Below, one piece after another: positions 23,713 through 30,864 of a DNA stretch of 31,813 nucleotides; the stretch's first letter is position 1, and every line of letters begins with the position of its first letter. The position numbers and the translations under genes were made by a program. The stretch spans positions 1 through 31,813 of the IMG/VR virus record IMGVR_UViG_3300036766_000156; one strand, given 5' to 3'. This DNA comes from a virus. The notes under the pieces were generated by a model that was given only the letters and a program-made list of their open reading frames with translations, made no database searches and was not told where the DNA came from.

Positions 23713-24549
23713 ATGGCATTAATAATTTTAGAAGGCCTTGATAGGACTGGTAAGAGCTCTGTTGCTCAGATGTTTGAGAACAAGGGTTTTGAAATCATTC
23801 ACATGTCTGCTCCCGACAAAGCCATGAGTCAACCTGGCTATGTTGGACCAAGTTACCTGGACCAGATGGTTGAGCTGCTTACTAGCATCTCTGGGCGAGA
23901 CGTGGTTCTCGATCGTTCTCACTATGGAGAACTCATCTGGCCGCAGGTTTATGGAAGAAAGCCTCTTCTTTCTGACGAGGATATGGAGATCTTGCAAGAG
24001 ATTGAAGCCACTATGGACACATCTCGTATCCTGATGCACGACACAAACAGTGAAGCGCATTGGCAGAGATGTGTCGATAACAAGGAGCCTCTCACTAAAG
24101 TGCAGTTTGTTAAGGCTAGATCGCTGTACTCTAGCATGGCAGACAAGTATGGGTTTGAGAGAAAAACCTTAAAGGACTTTCCAGATGCAGTACAACCGTT
24201 ACCGGTTAACGCGACCAGTGCACTCGCAGATAATCCACAACGTGCCGACGCGAAGACTGATAATTCTGTTGATAAAACTCAAGGTGATTCTGCCAGTCAA
24301 GCTTTAAATAAGACTAAAGAACAACTCAAACTTGAGCGAGCGAATATCATTAATGAGGTCTTATCTAAACGCATCATTAAGGGTAAGGGACCATCGTATG
24401 ACGAGGTCGAGCGAAGTGTTAGGCACTTCTTGAATACGGAACTGGGTAAAATTCTTGGAACGGCATCTCAAGCGCCCGGATTTTCCAATGAAGAAGTAGA
24501 TTTGTTGAAATTTTTCTGTAAAAGACTCAAAGACAAGGAGAGCGAATGA
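23713..24549 (+). CDS. P-loop nucleotide kinase (dNMP/thymidylate kinase-like) with extra C-terminal domain
   Basis: 278 aa. The N-terminal ~160 residues are a thymidylate/deoxynucleoside-kinase fold: P-loop GLDRTGKS at residues 8-15, DRSHYGE at 67-73 (the DR substrate motif), and a C-terminal KYGFE region. A Ser/Asp/Asn-rich linker (about 165-200) leads to a separate helical domain (about 205-278) with IKGKGPSYDEVERSVRHFL and an FSNEEVDLLKFFCKRL ending, not recognised. It sits among head genes, and a second, conventional thymidylate kinase is encoded at 30865. Substrate is unknown. Confidence 0.8.
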   Translation: MALIILEGLDRTGKSSVAQMFENKGFEIIHMSAPDKAMSQPGYVGPSYLDQMVELLTSISGRDVVLDRSHYGELIWPQVYGRKPLLSDEDMEILQEIEATMDTSRILMHDTNSEAHWQRCVDNKEPLTKVQFVKARSLYSSMADKYGFERKTLKDFPDAVQPLPVNATSALADNPQRADAKTDNSVDKTQGDSASQALNKTKEQLKLERANIINEVLSKRIIKGKGPSYDEVERSVRHFLNTELGKILGTASQAPGFSNEEVDLLKFFCKRLKDKESE

Positions 24550-25169
24550 CGAACGGTTTTAGAACACCCCCAAAGGCAGGTCGTAAAGAGAGACTTCGTA
24601 ATATGGATGCGGAGGTGCAAAACTTAGCGATGGCATCGCGCATCACGCAGATGATGACGCAGCAGCTCATGCAGAACATGAAGGGCATGCACGACGATAT
24701 TAGTAGGGCTCTTGGCATTATCAACGAGTTGCAGTATAAGATTCTGGCCATTCAAAAAGCGTCTGGTTTGGATCTGAATAAGCTTAACGACCTTGCAAAC
24801 GAGCAGCGCCTTAAGGATTTTAACGAGGCTTCTGATAAAGAAGACATTGCTGCAAAGTTTACTGTCGGCACGGTAGTAGACGAGTCAAGTACTGTTATTC
24901 TTACCTCTGAAACTCTTACGGGTGCCGGCATATTCCGTTCAAGAATCAAGCTTGCTGAGTGTGGCGTTCCAGATCTTATAAAAGCCTTCATGGGCCGTGA
25001 GGTTGGAGTTAAGGCAATTGTGAAGCTTAATGAGGTGGATCATGAAGTTGAGTTGCTCGGAATTAGACAACCAGCTCCCGTTGATAACCAAGACGCAGTG
25101 GCTGAGCAGAATGCGTCTGCTGCAGCTCTTACTGAAGCTGCGAGTCCTGAGGTAGTAGGCAACGCTTAA
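24546..25169 (+). CDS. Coiled-coil plus small beta-domain protein (faintly GreA-like)
   Basis: 207 aa. Residues about 19-75 are a Met/Gln-rich helical region; residues 105-174 form a compact beta-rich stretch containing SRIKLAECGVPDLIKAFMG and REVGVKAIVKL, which resembles the FKBP-like C-terminal domain of GreA/GreB factors in layout. The Ala/Glu-rich tail is probably disordered. It starts in an ATGA overlap with the kinase. A virion or head-assembly role is equally plausible from its position between portal and protease; the Gre comparison is tentative. Confidence 0.7.
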   Translation: MTNGFRTPPKAGRKERLRNMDAEVQNLAMASRITQMMTQQLMQNMKGMHDDISRALGIINELQYKILAIQKASGLDLNKLNDLANEQRLKDFNEASDKEDIAAKFTVGTVVDESSTVILTSETLTGAGIFRSRIKLAECGVPDLIKAFMGREVGVKAIVKLNEVDHEVELLGIRQPAPVDNQDAVAEQNASAAALTEAASPEVVGNA

Positions 25170-25582
25170 TGTCCGATCAAGATGACAAGATGGATAAGAG
25201 GTGTCCTCGCGCCCTCGAGTGCCACCCTACGGGATGGTGCCCTCTTGCCGTAATGCGTCTTAGGGCAATAAGAACGGCCGGCAAAGAACTTACTGAGGAA
25301 GAGGAATCTAAACTTCCTGGTTGTCCTTGGGCGGTAAATCATCAGCTTGCTAACTACTGTTTTTTTAAGTACATCCAAGATTATACGGGAGATAAGCCGC
25401 CTTCAGACGTAGAAGTAGCTTCTTTAAACTGTATTTCTGTTGACGCAGTAAAGAAGACCGAAAAAACGGCCTTAAATAAAATCAGAGATACAGAGGAATT
25501 TAGCTCGTTAAAAGAAGCTATGGAAGGTGAAAGCGTAGTTGGAGAAGCACACAGCGATGACGACTACAAAATTTACAGATAA
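25169..25582 (+). CDS. Cys-cluster protein with sigma region 4-like HTH
   Basis: 137 aa. The N-terminal half has cysteines at 12, 18, 24, 52 and 64 (CPRALEC, GWCPLAV, PGCPWAV, NYCFFKY), a spacing suited to an Fe-S cluster or zinc site. Residues 79-106 (PSDVEVASLNCISVDAVKK then EKTALNKIR) read like the HTH of sigma70 region 4. The C-terminus is acidic. TAATG junction with the previous gene. A transcription regulator with a metal-sensing or structural N-terminus is inferred; no family name can be given. Confidence 0.72.
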   Translation: MSDQDDKMDKRCPRALECHPTGWCPLAVMRLRAIRTAGKELTEEEESKLPGCPWAVNHQLANYCFFKYIQDYTGDKPPSDVEVASLNCISVDAVKKTEKTALNKIRDTEEFSSLKEAMEGESVVGEAHSDDDYKIYR

Positions 25583-25706
25583 GCAGAGACGAGCTTATTA
25601 CGATCTTTTAGACTTACTTCATAAGTTGGGTATTAAGACGCGCCCCATACCAAGGTATGAGGTGCTAGATGCCTACTTTAAGAAGGCTAAACTCCCAAAA
25701 TCATAG
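25557..25706 (+). CDS. Small basic hypothetical protein (49 aa)
   Basis: Overlaps the end of the preceding gene by 26 nt in another frame. Basic, Tyr/Leu-rich, probably two helices (KQRRAYYDLLDLLHKLG and YEVLDAYFKKA). GGAG lies about 12 nt before the ATG, a weak placement. It occupies the only coding-length gap before the protease promoter. Confidence 0.5.
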   Translation: MTTTKFTDKQRRAYYDLLDLLHKLGIKTRPIPRYEVLDAYFKKAKLPKS

Positions 25707-25715
25707 TTAGTCCCC

Positions 25716-25724
25716 TGGTATAAT
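25716..25724 (+). promoter_or_regulatory. Extended -10 promoter (TGGTATAAT) of the protease gene, near-leaderless
   Basis: Perfect TGGTATAAT followed by ten bases and ATG 25735; predicted leader about 3-4 nt. Confidence 0.58.
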
Positions 25725-25734
25725 CTAAGGTGGT

Positions 25735-27396
25735 ATGGCCAAGAAACCACTCGAGATTGATGCGTGCGCAGGGTCCCAACTTAGGGATACCCAAGGGGAA
25801 ATGCTTTCCGTAGAGGGGGCCGATATTGCCGAGCTGCAAGCTGGCAAGGGTCGCTGGAACGACAATCACGGCAAGGGTTTCTTTAATTCTGTAGGCCGAA
25901 TAACTCATGCTAAGAAGATATTCAAGGCTGAAGACTGCGACGATGACCGTCAGAAGTACTATTGGGAAAAGGTTAAAGCTCCTTATATATATGTTAAGGG
26001 TTATCTTTACGACGACGAAGATCATCCAAACGCTAAAGCTGCTGCCGCTATCTTAAGAAACGTTCACAAGGCTGACTGCCCATTGAAGCTTAAGGCTTCT
26101 GTTGAAGGTGGCGTTGTCTCGCGCGGCATCTCAGATTCCTCGCTACTAGCAAGAACAAAAATTCATTCTGTGGCACTAACGTTTACTCCAGCAAACGTTT
26201 CTACGCTTGTAGAGCCGTTAAATCTTGATAAATCTCAGTTTGATGAAGTTGCCGACATGGAACTCATTAAGTCTGTTATGCATCTTGTCGAAACTGATGT
26301 ACCTTCTTTCCGTCATATAGCTCGTGATGCTTCTGCCTCTAAGGTAAGAGCGAACATTGAGAAGATAGCAGAACTGATGAAGAATGGTGGCGCTGAAATA
26401 GATATTCCAACAAAGCAAGACATATTGCAATATGCGCTAGAGGCTAAGATACAGGACAACGTTGCGAAGATTCATGACATCATCGAAGAGATGAAAAGTG
26501 AAGAGATAGAGAAAGGTCTGAAAGAAGCTATGCTAGGCGCAGCAATGTCTGGTGCGGCTGCTTTATCGCCGCAAGCTGCAAACGCTCCAACGATGACACC
26601 TACACCCGCGCCCCAACATAAAGTAGATCTTTCTAAGATGCCGCAAGAGCATCAAGATGCGTACAAACAGTTTGCCAAGAAGAATCCACTTTTAGGAGCC
26701 ATAGGTCAAGTGGAATCAAGTGGTGGTCAAAATTATGCGCATCCACTTGTCAATGACGTCAACAGTATGCATCATGGTCATGTGGCAGGCGGCATGTTTG
26801 GCATGATGCCAAATGCTGCCCGGTACATACTTCGTAATGATTCAAAACTAGCTTCTAAGTATCCTAAATTAGCCGAAGCATCTAAGGATGTAGGTAAGAA
26901 TCATAAGACCCTTACTGACACGTTTAACTCTGATCCTCAAGTGGCATTTGACTTTGCTAATGCACTTCTAAAGAGAAATAAAAGCAAAACTAAAGACATG
27001 AACATGTTAATTCATTCGTGGAATCATGGACTTAAGGGCACTTGGAACCGTTACAAAAACGAGGGAGCAGACGCTATTAAGGGTGCTGACTATGTTAAGA
27101 AGGTAGCACAAGCCTATCATAGGTTAAAACCACAGACAAGAAAGCCTGCCAAGAATCTTAAGAAGGCTCTTATGGCTGGTTACGGCAGTTCTGGTGTTCC
27201 TACTAGTAATACTGGTGGTGGAGTTTTACAGGTAGAATCGCTAGATGATGGTAGAGGTAAGTTAAGGTACATAACCTGCGATGATTGTGGTAAAGAACAG
27301 GTCTATTCTAAGTATCAAGTAAAGTGTCGTGAGTGCAATAAGTCCTTCCCTATGGAGAAATTACACAAGTTGTTTTTAGGTGCTATAGCTACATAG
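25735..27396 (+). CDS. Prohead maturation protease fused to lytic transglycosylase and zinc ribbon
   Basis: 553 aa, three parts. Residues ~1-165: prohead protease of the gp21/S78 type, with H45 in NDNHGKGFF, S122 in LKASVEGG, and SVALTFTPANVSTLVEP as in these proteases. Residues ~310-465: lytic transglycosylase/lysozyme-like fold with probable catalytic E327 (GQVESSGG), then GGMFGMMPNAARY (compare GLMQIMPSTA) and IHSWNHG. Residues ~476-553: a segment shared with the capsid N-terminus, then a zinc ribbon with C515, C518, C531 and C534. A Pro/Ala linker at ~265-298 joins the first two. Position before scaffold and capsid matches T4 gene order 21-22-23. Autoprocessing probably separates the parts; that is inference. 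Confidence 0.85.
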   Translation: MAKKPLEIDACAGSQLRDTQGEMLSVEGADIAELQAGKGRWNDNHGKGFFNSVGRITHAKKIFKAEDCDDDRQKYYWEKVKAPYIYVKGYLYDDEDHPNAKAAAAILRNVHKADCPLKLKASVEGGVVSRGISDSSLLARTKIHSVALTFTPANVSTLVEPLNLDKSQFDEVADMELIKSVMHLVETDVPSFRHIARDASASKVRANIEKIAELMKNGGAEIDIPTKQDILQYALEAKIQDNVAKIHDIIEEMKSEEIEKGLKEAMLGAAMSGAAALSPQAANAPTMTPTPAPQHKVDLSKMPQEHQDAYKQFAKKNPLLGAIGQVESSGGQNYAHPLVNDVNSMHHGHVAGGMFGMMPNAARYILRNDSKLASKYPKLAEASKDVGKNHKTLTDTFNSDPQVAFDFANALLKRNKSKTKDMNMLIHSWNHGLKGTWNRYKNEGADAIKGADYVKKVAQAYHRLKPQTRKPAKNLKKALMAGYGSSGVPTSNTGGGVLQVESLDDGRGKLRYITCDDCGKEQVYSKYQVKCRECNKSFPMEKLHKLFLGAIAT

Positions 27397-27438
27397 GGTA
27401 GCTAATGGGTATATATGGCGTGTTCAGGTAACAGGCTG

Positions 27439-27447
27439 TGGTATACT
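27439..27447 (+). promoter_or_regulatory. Extended -10 promoter (TGGTATACT) with structured leader
   Basis: TGG plus TATACT, predicted start near 27454, followed by a leader containing an 18-bp palindrome and AAGGAG. Confidence 0.55.
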
Positions 27448-27462
27448 AAGTATTATCAAGTT

Positions 27463-27480
27463 TTAACTTTCGAAAGTTAA
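27463..27480 (+). repeat. Perfect 18-bp palindrome in the 5' leader
   Basis: TTAACTTTCGAAAGTTAA is a perfect inverted repeat just before the AAGGAG site of the 27491 gene. As RNA it would form a 5' hairpin (7-bp stem, TCGA loop) near the transcript start, possibly a stabiliser; as DNA it could be a dimeric operator. Confidence 0.6.
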
Positions 27481-27490
27481 GGAGAACGAA

Positions 27491-27889
27491 ATGGCAAACT
27501 CAGTATCAATCCTAGCGAAAATCGCTCGTAACGCCGAACAGATCGGACTTACGGTGGTGTCGCAGACAGCTTCAGAAGTTGTTATCGACAATGCGTCAAA
27601 CGATCTTCATATCAGTTATGTTGCGGCTTCGATCGCTTCTCCTCAAGGCGGAGTTGATCCAAGCGTTTCTCCATTCCTTGGAATCGGAATTGGAAACCCT
27701 GGACAGATCAAGATGAAGTCTTCTAGCACGGCTAATGACAATATGACTGACATTGTTGACAGCCAGATTGCTGCTCAAGTTTTAGCGTTACTCGCGGGCT
27801 TTGCAAATGACCTCGTTTTGGAAAATTCTGATGCGTCGTTTTCAGTTCGCCTACGTGGAACTGTTGACATGTTGGGTATGGGTCAGTAA
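27491..27889 (+). CDS. Hypothetical capsid-module protein (132 aa)
   Basis: Neutral, Ala/Ser/Asn-rich protein with alternating beta-like segments and a Gly/Met C-terminus, no cysteines. It lies between the protease and scaffold genes, with its own promoter, hairpin leader and strong RBS, which suggests an abundant product. A head decoration or minor capsid protein is likely by context, not by motif. Confidence 0.72.
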   Translation: MANSVSILAKIARNAEQIGLTVVSQTASEVVIDNASNDLHISYVAASIASPQGGVDPSVSPFLGIGIGNPGQIKMKSSSTANDNMTDIVDSQIAAQVLALLAGFANDLVLENSDASFSVRLRGTVDMLGMGQ

Positions 27890-27918
27890 TCGGTCTTAAT
27901 GATTAACGAGGAGTTAAC

Positions 27919-28722
27919 ATGAAAGAGGAACTAAAGAAAAGCCTCACAGACCTGATCGACGAGACACTACTCGAGCTTGAAGAGCTTAAGAAGTCCCGCT
28001 TCGGCGCTGCTGAGATTGAAATCAAGGGTCCTGGCGAAGGAATCGCAGGCAAGCCTTCTAATGGAGATCTTCATGCTAAGGCTGAAGACGACAAGAAGAA
28101 GGAAGAAGACGACAAGAAAAAGAAAGAAAAGGACGAAGCTGAAAAAGCTGAGGGCCAGAATCGTCAAGCAGACCCAAATGGTGGACATCACCAGGTAGAT
28201 AAGGCTGAAGCTGAAAAAGCTGAGGGCCAGAATCGTCAAGCTGATCCTAACGGCGGACATCACCAGATGGACAAGGCTGAAGACAAGGATAAGAAGGACG
28301 ACAAGAAGGATAAGAAAGAACCTCACGAAGATCCTGAGCACGAAGACAAAGAAAAGAAGATGGCTCAGAAGATGCTTGATATGCATAAGGGTGAAATGAA
28401 GAAGTCTCAGGAAGAAGCTGAGGCCCTCATGAAGAGTTATGTTGATGAGAAGGTAAAGCCTCTCGAAGACAAGCTCTCAACCATCCTAGGTCTAGTGAAT
28501 AAGATCGCTGAACAACCTGTTCCAGCTAAGGGCGTTCCTGCCAATGCTGTTCCTCTCCGCAAGAGCGCTGAGGAAGGTACAGAGTCTTTATCCAAGGGTG
28601 ACGTTGCTTCCAAACTATTCGAATTGAAGAAGTCTGGAACCAAAGTTGATTCCTTAGATATTACTAAGGCTGAAATGGGACAGGATCTTCAAAAGATCGC
28701 TGAGAAATATAAGATTTCGTAA
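27919..28722 (+). CDS. Capsid scaffolding/core protein
   Basis: 267 aa, extremely Lys/Glu/Asp-rich and probably helical, directly before the major capsid gene, as T4 gp22 precedes gp23. The middle (about residues 55-145) is low complexity and includes two exact-length 24-residue repeats. The C-terminal ~60 residues are less charged and helical (ASKLFELKKSG, ITKAEMGQDLQKIAEKY), the part that contacts capsid protein in known scaffolds. GAGGAG lies upstream of the ATG. Confidence 0.82.
   Translation: MKEELKKSLTDLIDETLLELEELKKSRFGAAEIEIKGPGEGIAGKPSNGDLHAKAEDDKKKEEDDKKKKEKDEAEKAEGQNRQADPNGGHHQVDKAEAEKAEGQNRQADPNGGHHQMDKAEDKDKKDDKKDKKEPHEDPEHEDKEKKMAQKMLDMHKGEMKKSQEEAEALMKSYVDEKVKPLEDKLSTILGLVNKIAEQPVPAKGVPANAVPLRKSAEEGTESLSKGDVASKLFELKKSGTKVDSLDITKAEMGQDLQKIAEKYKIS
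28138..28281 (+). repeat. 72-bp tandem duplication in the scaffold gene
   Basis: Two units, 28138-28209 and 28210-28281, each encode a 24-residue block beginning AEKAEGQNRQADPNGGHHQ and ending DKAE. The proteins differ at one residue (Val/Met) while the DNA differs at several silent positions, showing selection to keep the peptide. Confidence 0.88.
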
Positions 28723-28740
28723 TCAAAGGAGAGAACGAAG

Positions 28741-30186
28741 ATGAACGACGCAGTTAATCAAATTTTGCAGGGCCTAGATCAAGGTCTCGTGTCCGCATCG
28801 GACATTGAGTCTCTTAATAAGGCAATTACCGCTGGATACGGCGGGGCTGGTAAGCCTACTGACCTCACCTACGGTGGTGTCCTTCAGGCTGAATCTCTCG
28901 AGGCTACTCTCAAGTCGATCACGTTCGACATGAAGAACCTCAAGTTCTGGCCAGCTGTCAGCGTGGATAAGGCCTATAACTTGTTCGAACAATACAATCG
29001 TTTGATCAGTTATGGTTCTGATTCAGCGCCATACATCGGCGAAGGTGGAGCTCCTCAAGAGGAAGATTCGACCTACGTACGTGACGGTCAAAAGATCGTG
29101 TTCTTCGGAACTCGTCGTAGGGTATCTCACCAGATGACGCTCGTTCGTGTTACTGTTGGTGACATTGTTGCTCAACAGGCAAAAGAAGGAACGATGCATC
29201 TCCTTAAGAACGTTGAGCGCGAACTCTATTGGGGACATGCTCACTTCATGAATCAGGTAACTGGTAGGGAAACAGGCTCTGACGCTGACCTTCCAGCAAA
29301 CAGCATCGCGATGAGCGGTCTGTTGAAGCAACTCCAGAAGGGCGACACGGATGCACAGATGCAGGCCGGTGACTTCTTGGGTTACGGTGACTCTAGCTCG
29401 ATCATGACCGATCTTGCTGGTCAAGTAATGGCTCAGGACGATATCGAACGTCTAGCAGTCGTTGCTCTCGAAAACTTCGGTGCTCCGGACCAGTTGCATA
29501 TCGAACCAGCTGCCTTGTCAGCCTTCGTTAAGCAGTTCTATCCTCAGTTCCGTTCAGCTCCAGGTCTTGCTAACCAAACCGTTGGTTACGACGTGTCAAA
29601 GGTTCAAACGACCGCTGGCGCGATCGACTTGAAGCCAAACCTCTTCCTACGTCCACGCAGCGGAGTTCGCTCCCTTGCTGTGAACGCACAGGCTCCAGCG
29701 TCAACGTTCACTGCAACTGCAACCTCCCTTGGTTCAGGCAGCGGATTCGTTGCTGGCACCTACCAGGTGAAGGTAACAGCTGTTAACGATGCCGGTGAAT
29801 CTTCACCTATCGCATCAGCTCCATGTGTACTCGGTGCTCCTAGCAACATCACTGTTGCTATCGGCTCTGTGCCAGCCGGCGTTAAGTACTTTAAGTTCTA
29901 CGTCTCCGCTCCTGGCGGCGCTGCTGGAACTGAGAAGTTCGCTGGTAACTGGGCAAATGTTGGATCCGCTAGCTATGTTTCTGCTAACGTCCAGCTCCCA
30001 GGTCTTGGCGAAGCATTCTTGCTCGATATGAGTGCAGAATGTATGCGATTCAAGCAACTTGCTCCTCTAAGCAAGATTAACTTCGCTATCGTGACTACCG
30101 CTCTGGAATTCGCGATCGTGATGTACGGAGCGCTGTTCGTCTATACGCCTCGCTTCAACTGCTTGTTCCGTAACATCGGAAAATAA
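28741..30186 (+). CDS. Major capsid protein with inserted Ig/FN3-like domain
   Basis: 481 aa. Position after protease and scaffold, an AAGGAG site and a strong terminator after the gene all fit the major capsid protein. Residues ~1-55 look like a pro-region, with AGYGGAG and GGVLQAESL shared with the maturation protease tail. Residues ~60-315 and ~422-481 form the HK97-type shell; residues ~317-420 are an Ig/fibronectin-III-like insertion (YQVKVTAVNDAGESSPIAS is typical) ahead of the closing EAFLLDMSAECMRFKQLAPLS. The outside-facing domain would act as a built-in decoration. Codon use here is visibly more biased than in neighbours, consistent with high expression. Confidence 0.9.
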   Translation: MNDAVNQILQGLDQGLVSASDIESLNKAITAGYGGAGKPTDLTYGGVLQAESLEATLKSITFDMKNLKFWPAVSVDKAYNLFEQYNRLISYGSDSAPYIGEGGAPQEEDSTYVRDGQKIVFFGTRRRVSHQMTLVRVTVGDIVAQQAKEGTMHLLKNVERELYWGHAHFMNQVTGRETGSDADLPANSIAMSGLLKQLQKGDTDAQMQAGDFLGYGDSSSIMTDLAGQVMAQDDIERLAVVALENFGAPDQLHIEPAALSAFVKQFYPQFRSAPGLANQTVGYDVSKVQTTAGAIDLKPNLFLRPRSGVRSLAVNAQAPASTFTATATSLGSGSGFVAGTYQVKVTAVNDAGESSPIASAPCVLGAPSNITVAIGSVPAGVKYFKFYVSAPGGAAGTEKFAGNWANVGSASYVSANVQLPGLGEAFLLDMSAECMRFKQLAPLSKINFAIVTTALEFAIVMYGALFVYTPRFNCLFRNIGK

Positions 30187-30217
30187 GCTTCCATCCAACG
30201 CACTAAAAGCGTAGTTT

Positions 30218-30260
30218 AAAGGGCTGCAAATCTTTGGATTTGTGGCCCTTTCACTTTTCA
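30218..30260 (+). terminator. Strong intrinsic terminator after the capsid gene
   Basis: A 15-bp stem (30218-30232 with 30237-30251, two G-U wobbles) with a TTTG loop, followed by TCACTTTTC. It closes the head operon. The next promoter begins immediately after it, and a weak -35-like TTGTGG lies in its right arm. Confidence 0.82.
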
Positions 30261-30268
30261 GGTATAAT
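30260..30268 (+). promoter_or_regulatory. Extended -10 promoter (AGGTATAAT), leaderless spacing
   Basis: AGGTATAAT then seven bases (ATCCCTT) and ATG 30276. TTGTGG at 30240-30245 lies 17 bp upstream. Confidence 0.62.
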
Positions 30269-30275
30269 ATCCCTT

Positions 30276-30452
30276 ATGACCAAGTCTGAAAAAGCGCAGT
30301 TTGATTCCATGGTTCGTAGAATTGCTCACGACATTAGGCGTAAATTTGCCACCTTAAGTGATAAATCAGGGACGAATTATGTGATGGTTCCGCTGCAAGA
30401 TGTGCTATCAGAGATTAATACTTTCACTAACTCCATAAAGAGCAAGAAATAA
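30276..30452 (+). CDS. Small basic hypothetical protein (58 aa)
   Basis: Helical, Lys/Arg-rich. ATG 30276 is chosen: the in-frame TTG at 30234 lies inside the terminator hairpin upstream of the promoter and cannot be in the transcript. No Shine-Dalgarno; probable leaderless start. No family is recognised. Confidence 0.68.
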   Translation: MTKSEKAQFDSMVRRIAHDIRRKFATLSDKSGTNYVMVPLQDVLSEINTFTNSIKSKK

Positions 30453-30458
30453 CGACTT

Positions 30459-30848
30459 ATGACTAATGAAGAGATTCTTGATAAGCAGGTTGAAGCCTTA
30501 GAGAAACTTATTCAGCTTAAGCAGGCTGTTATCGAAGAGCTTGAGAACAAGATCTCTAAGATGGAACTCGAAAGATTAACTATCCCTTATCCTCATCAGA
30601 TAAATATTCCATGGATAGGTGGTGGCGTGGGTGGTGCGGGTGGCGCAGGATACACGAACACATGCCCTGACGGATTACATCATCAATACCCATCGATGTG
30701 GGGTGGAACTACTCCACCATCGTGTTCGAGATGCGGTCAGTCACAACCCCAATATGGTTCTGGATGGACTACTGTTTCTAGTACTACGCCCATTGACGCT
30801 ACCGACCCGAACAACGTGGTCACTCTCACGACTGCCGTAAAGAAATAA
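30459..30848 (+). CDS. Coiled-coil, glycine-rich protein with possible zinc site (129 aa)
   Basis: Residues ~1-45 form a Glu/Leu/Lys coiled coil; a Gly-rich hinge (IGGGVGGAGGAG) follows; then NTCPDGLHHQYP and PSCSRCGQS give Cys, His-His and Cys-x2-Cys, a possible zinc knuckle. The Thr/Val-rich tail is probably disordered. Six nt after the preceding stop. Function is unknown. Confidence 0.7.
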   Translation: MTNEEILDKQVEALEKLIQLKQAVIEELENKISKMELERLTIPYPHQINIPWIGGGVGGAGGAGYTNTCPDGLHHQYPSMWGGTTPPSCSRCGQSQPQYGSGWTTVSSTTPIDATDPNNVVTLTTAVKK

Positions 30849-30849
30849 T

Positions 30850-30858
30850 ACGTATAAT
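30850..30858 (+). promoter_or_regulatory. -10 promoter (ACGTATAAT) of thymidylate kinase, leaderless spacing
   Basis: TATAAT at 30853-30858, six bases (ACTTTC), then ATG 30865. No Shine-Dalgarno site. Confidence 0.6.
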
Positions 30859-30864
30859 ACTTTC

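Noticed and set aside
6479-27889. Homology between the 133-aa (6479) and 132-aa (27491) proteins
   Set aside because: Similar length and composition, but no alignable motif by eye.
27967-28386. 139-aa minus-strand ORF
   Set aside because: A shadow of the Lys/Glu-rich scaffold gene; its Leu/Phe/Val-rich product reflects complement codons only.
30234-30275. TTG at 30234 as start of the small gene after the capsid
   Set aside because: It lies in the terminator hairpin upstream of the promoter.
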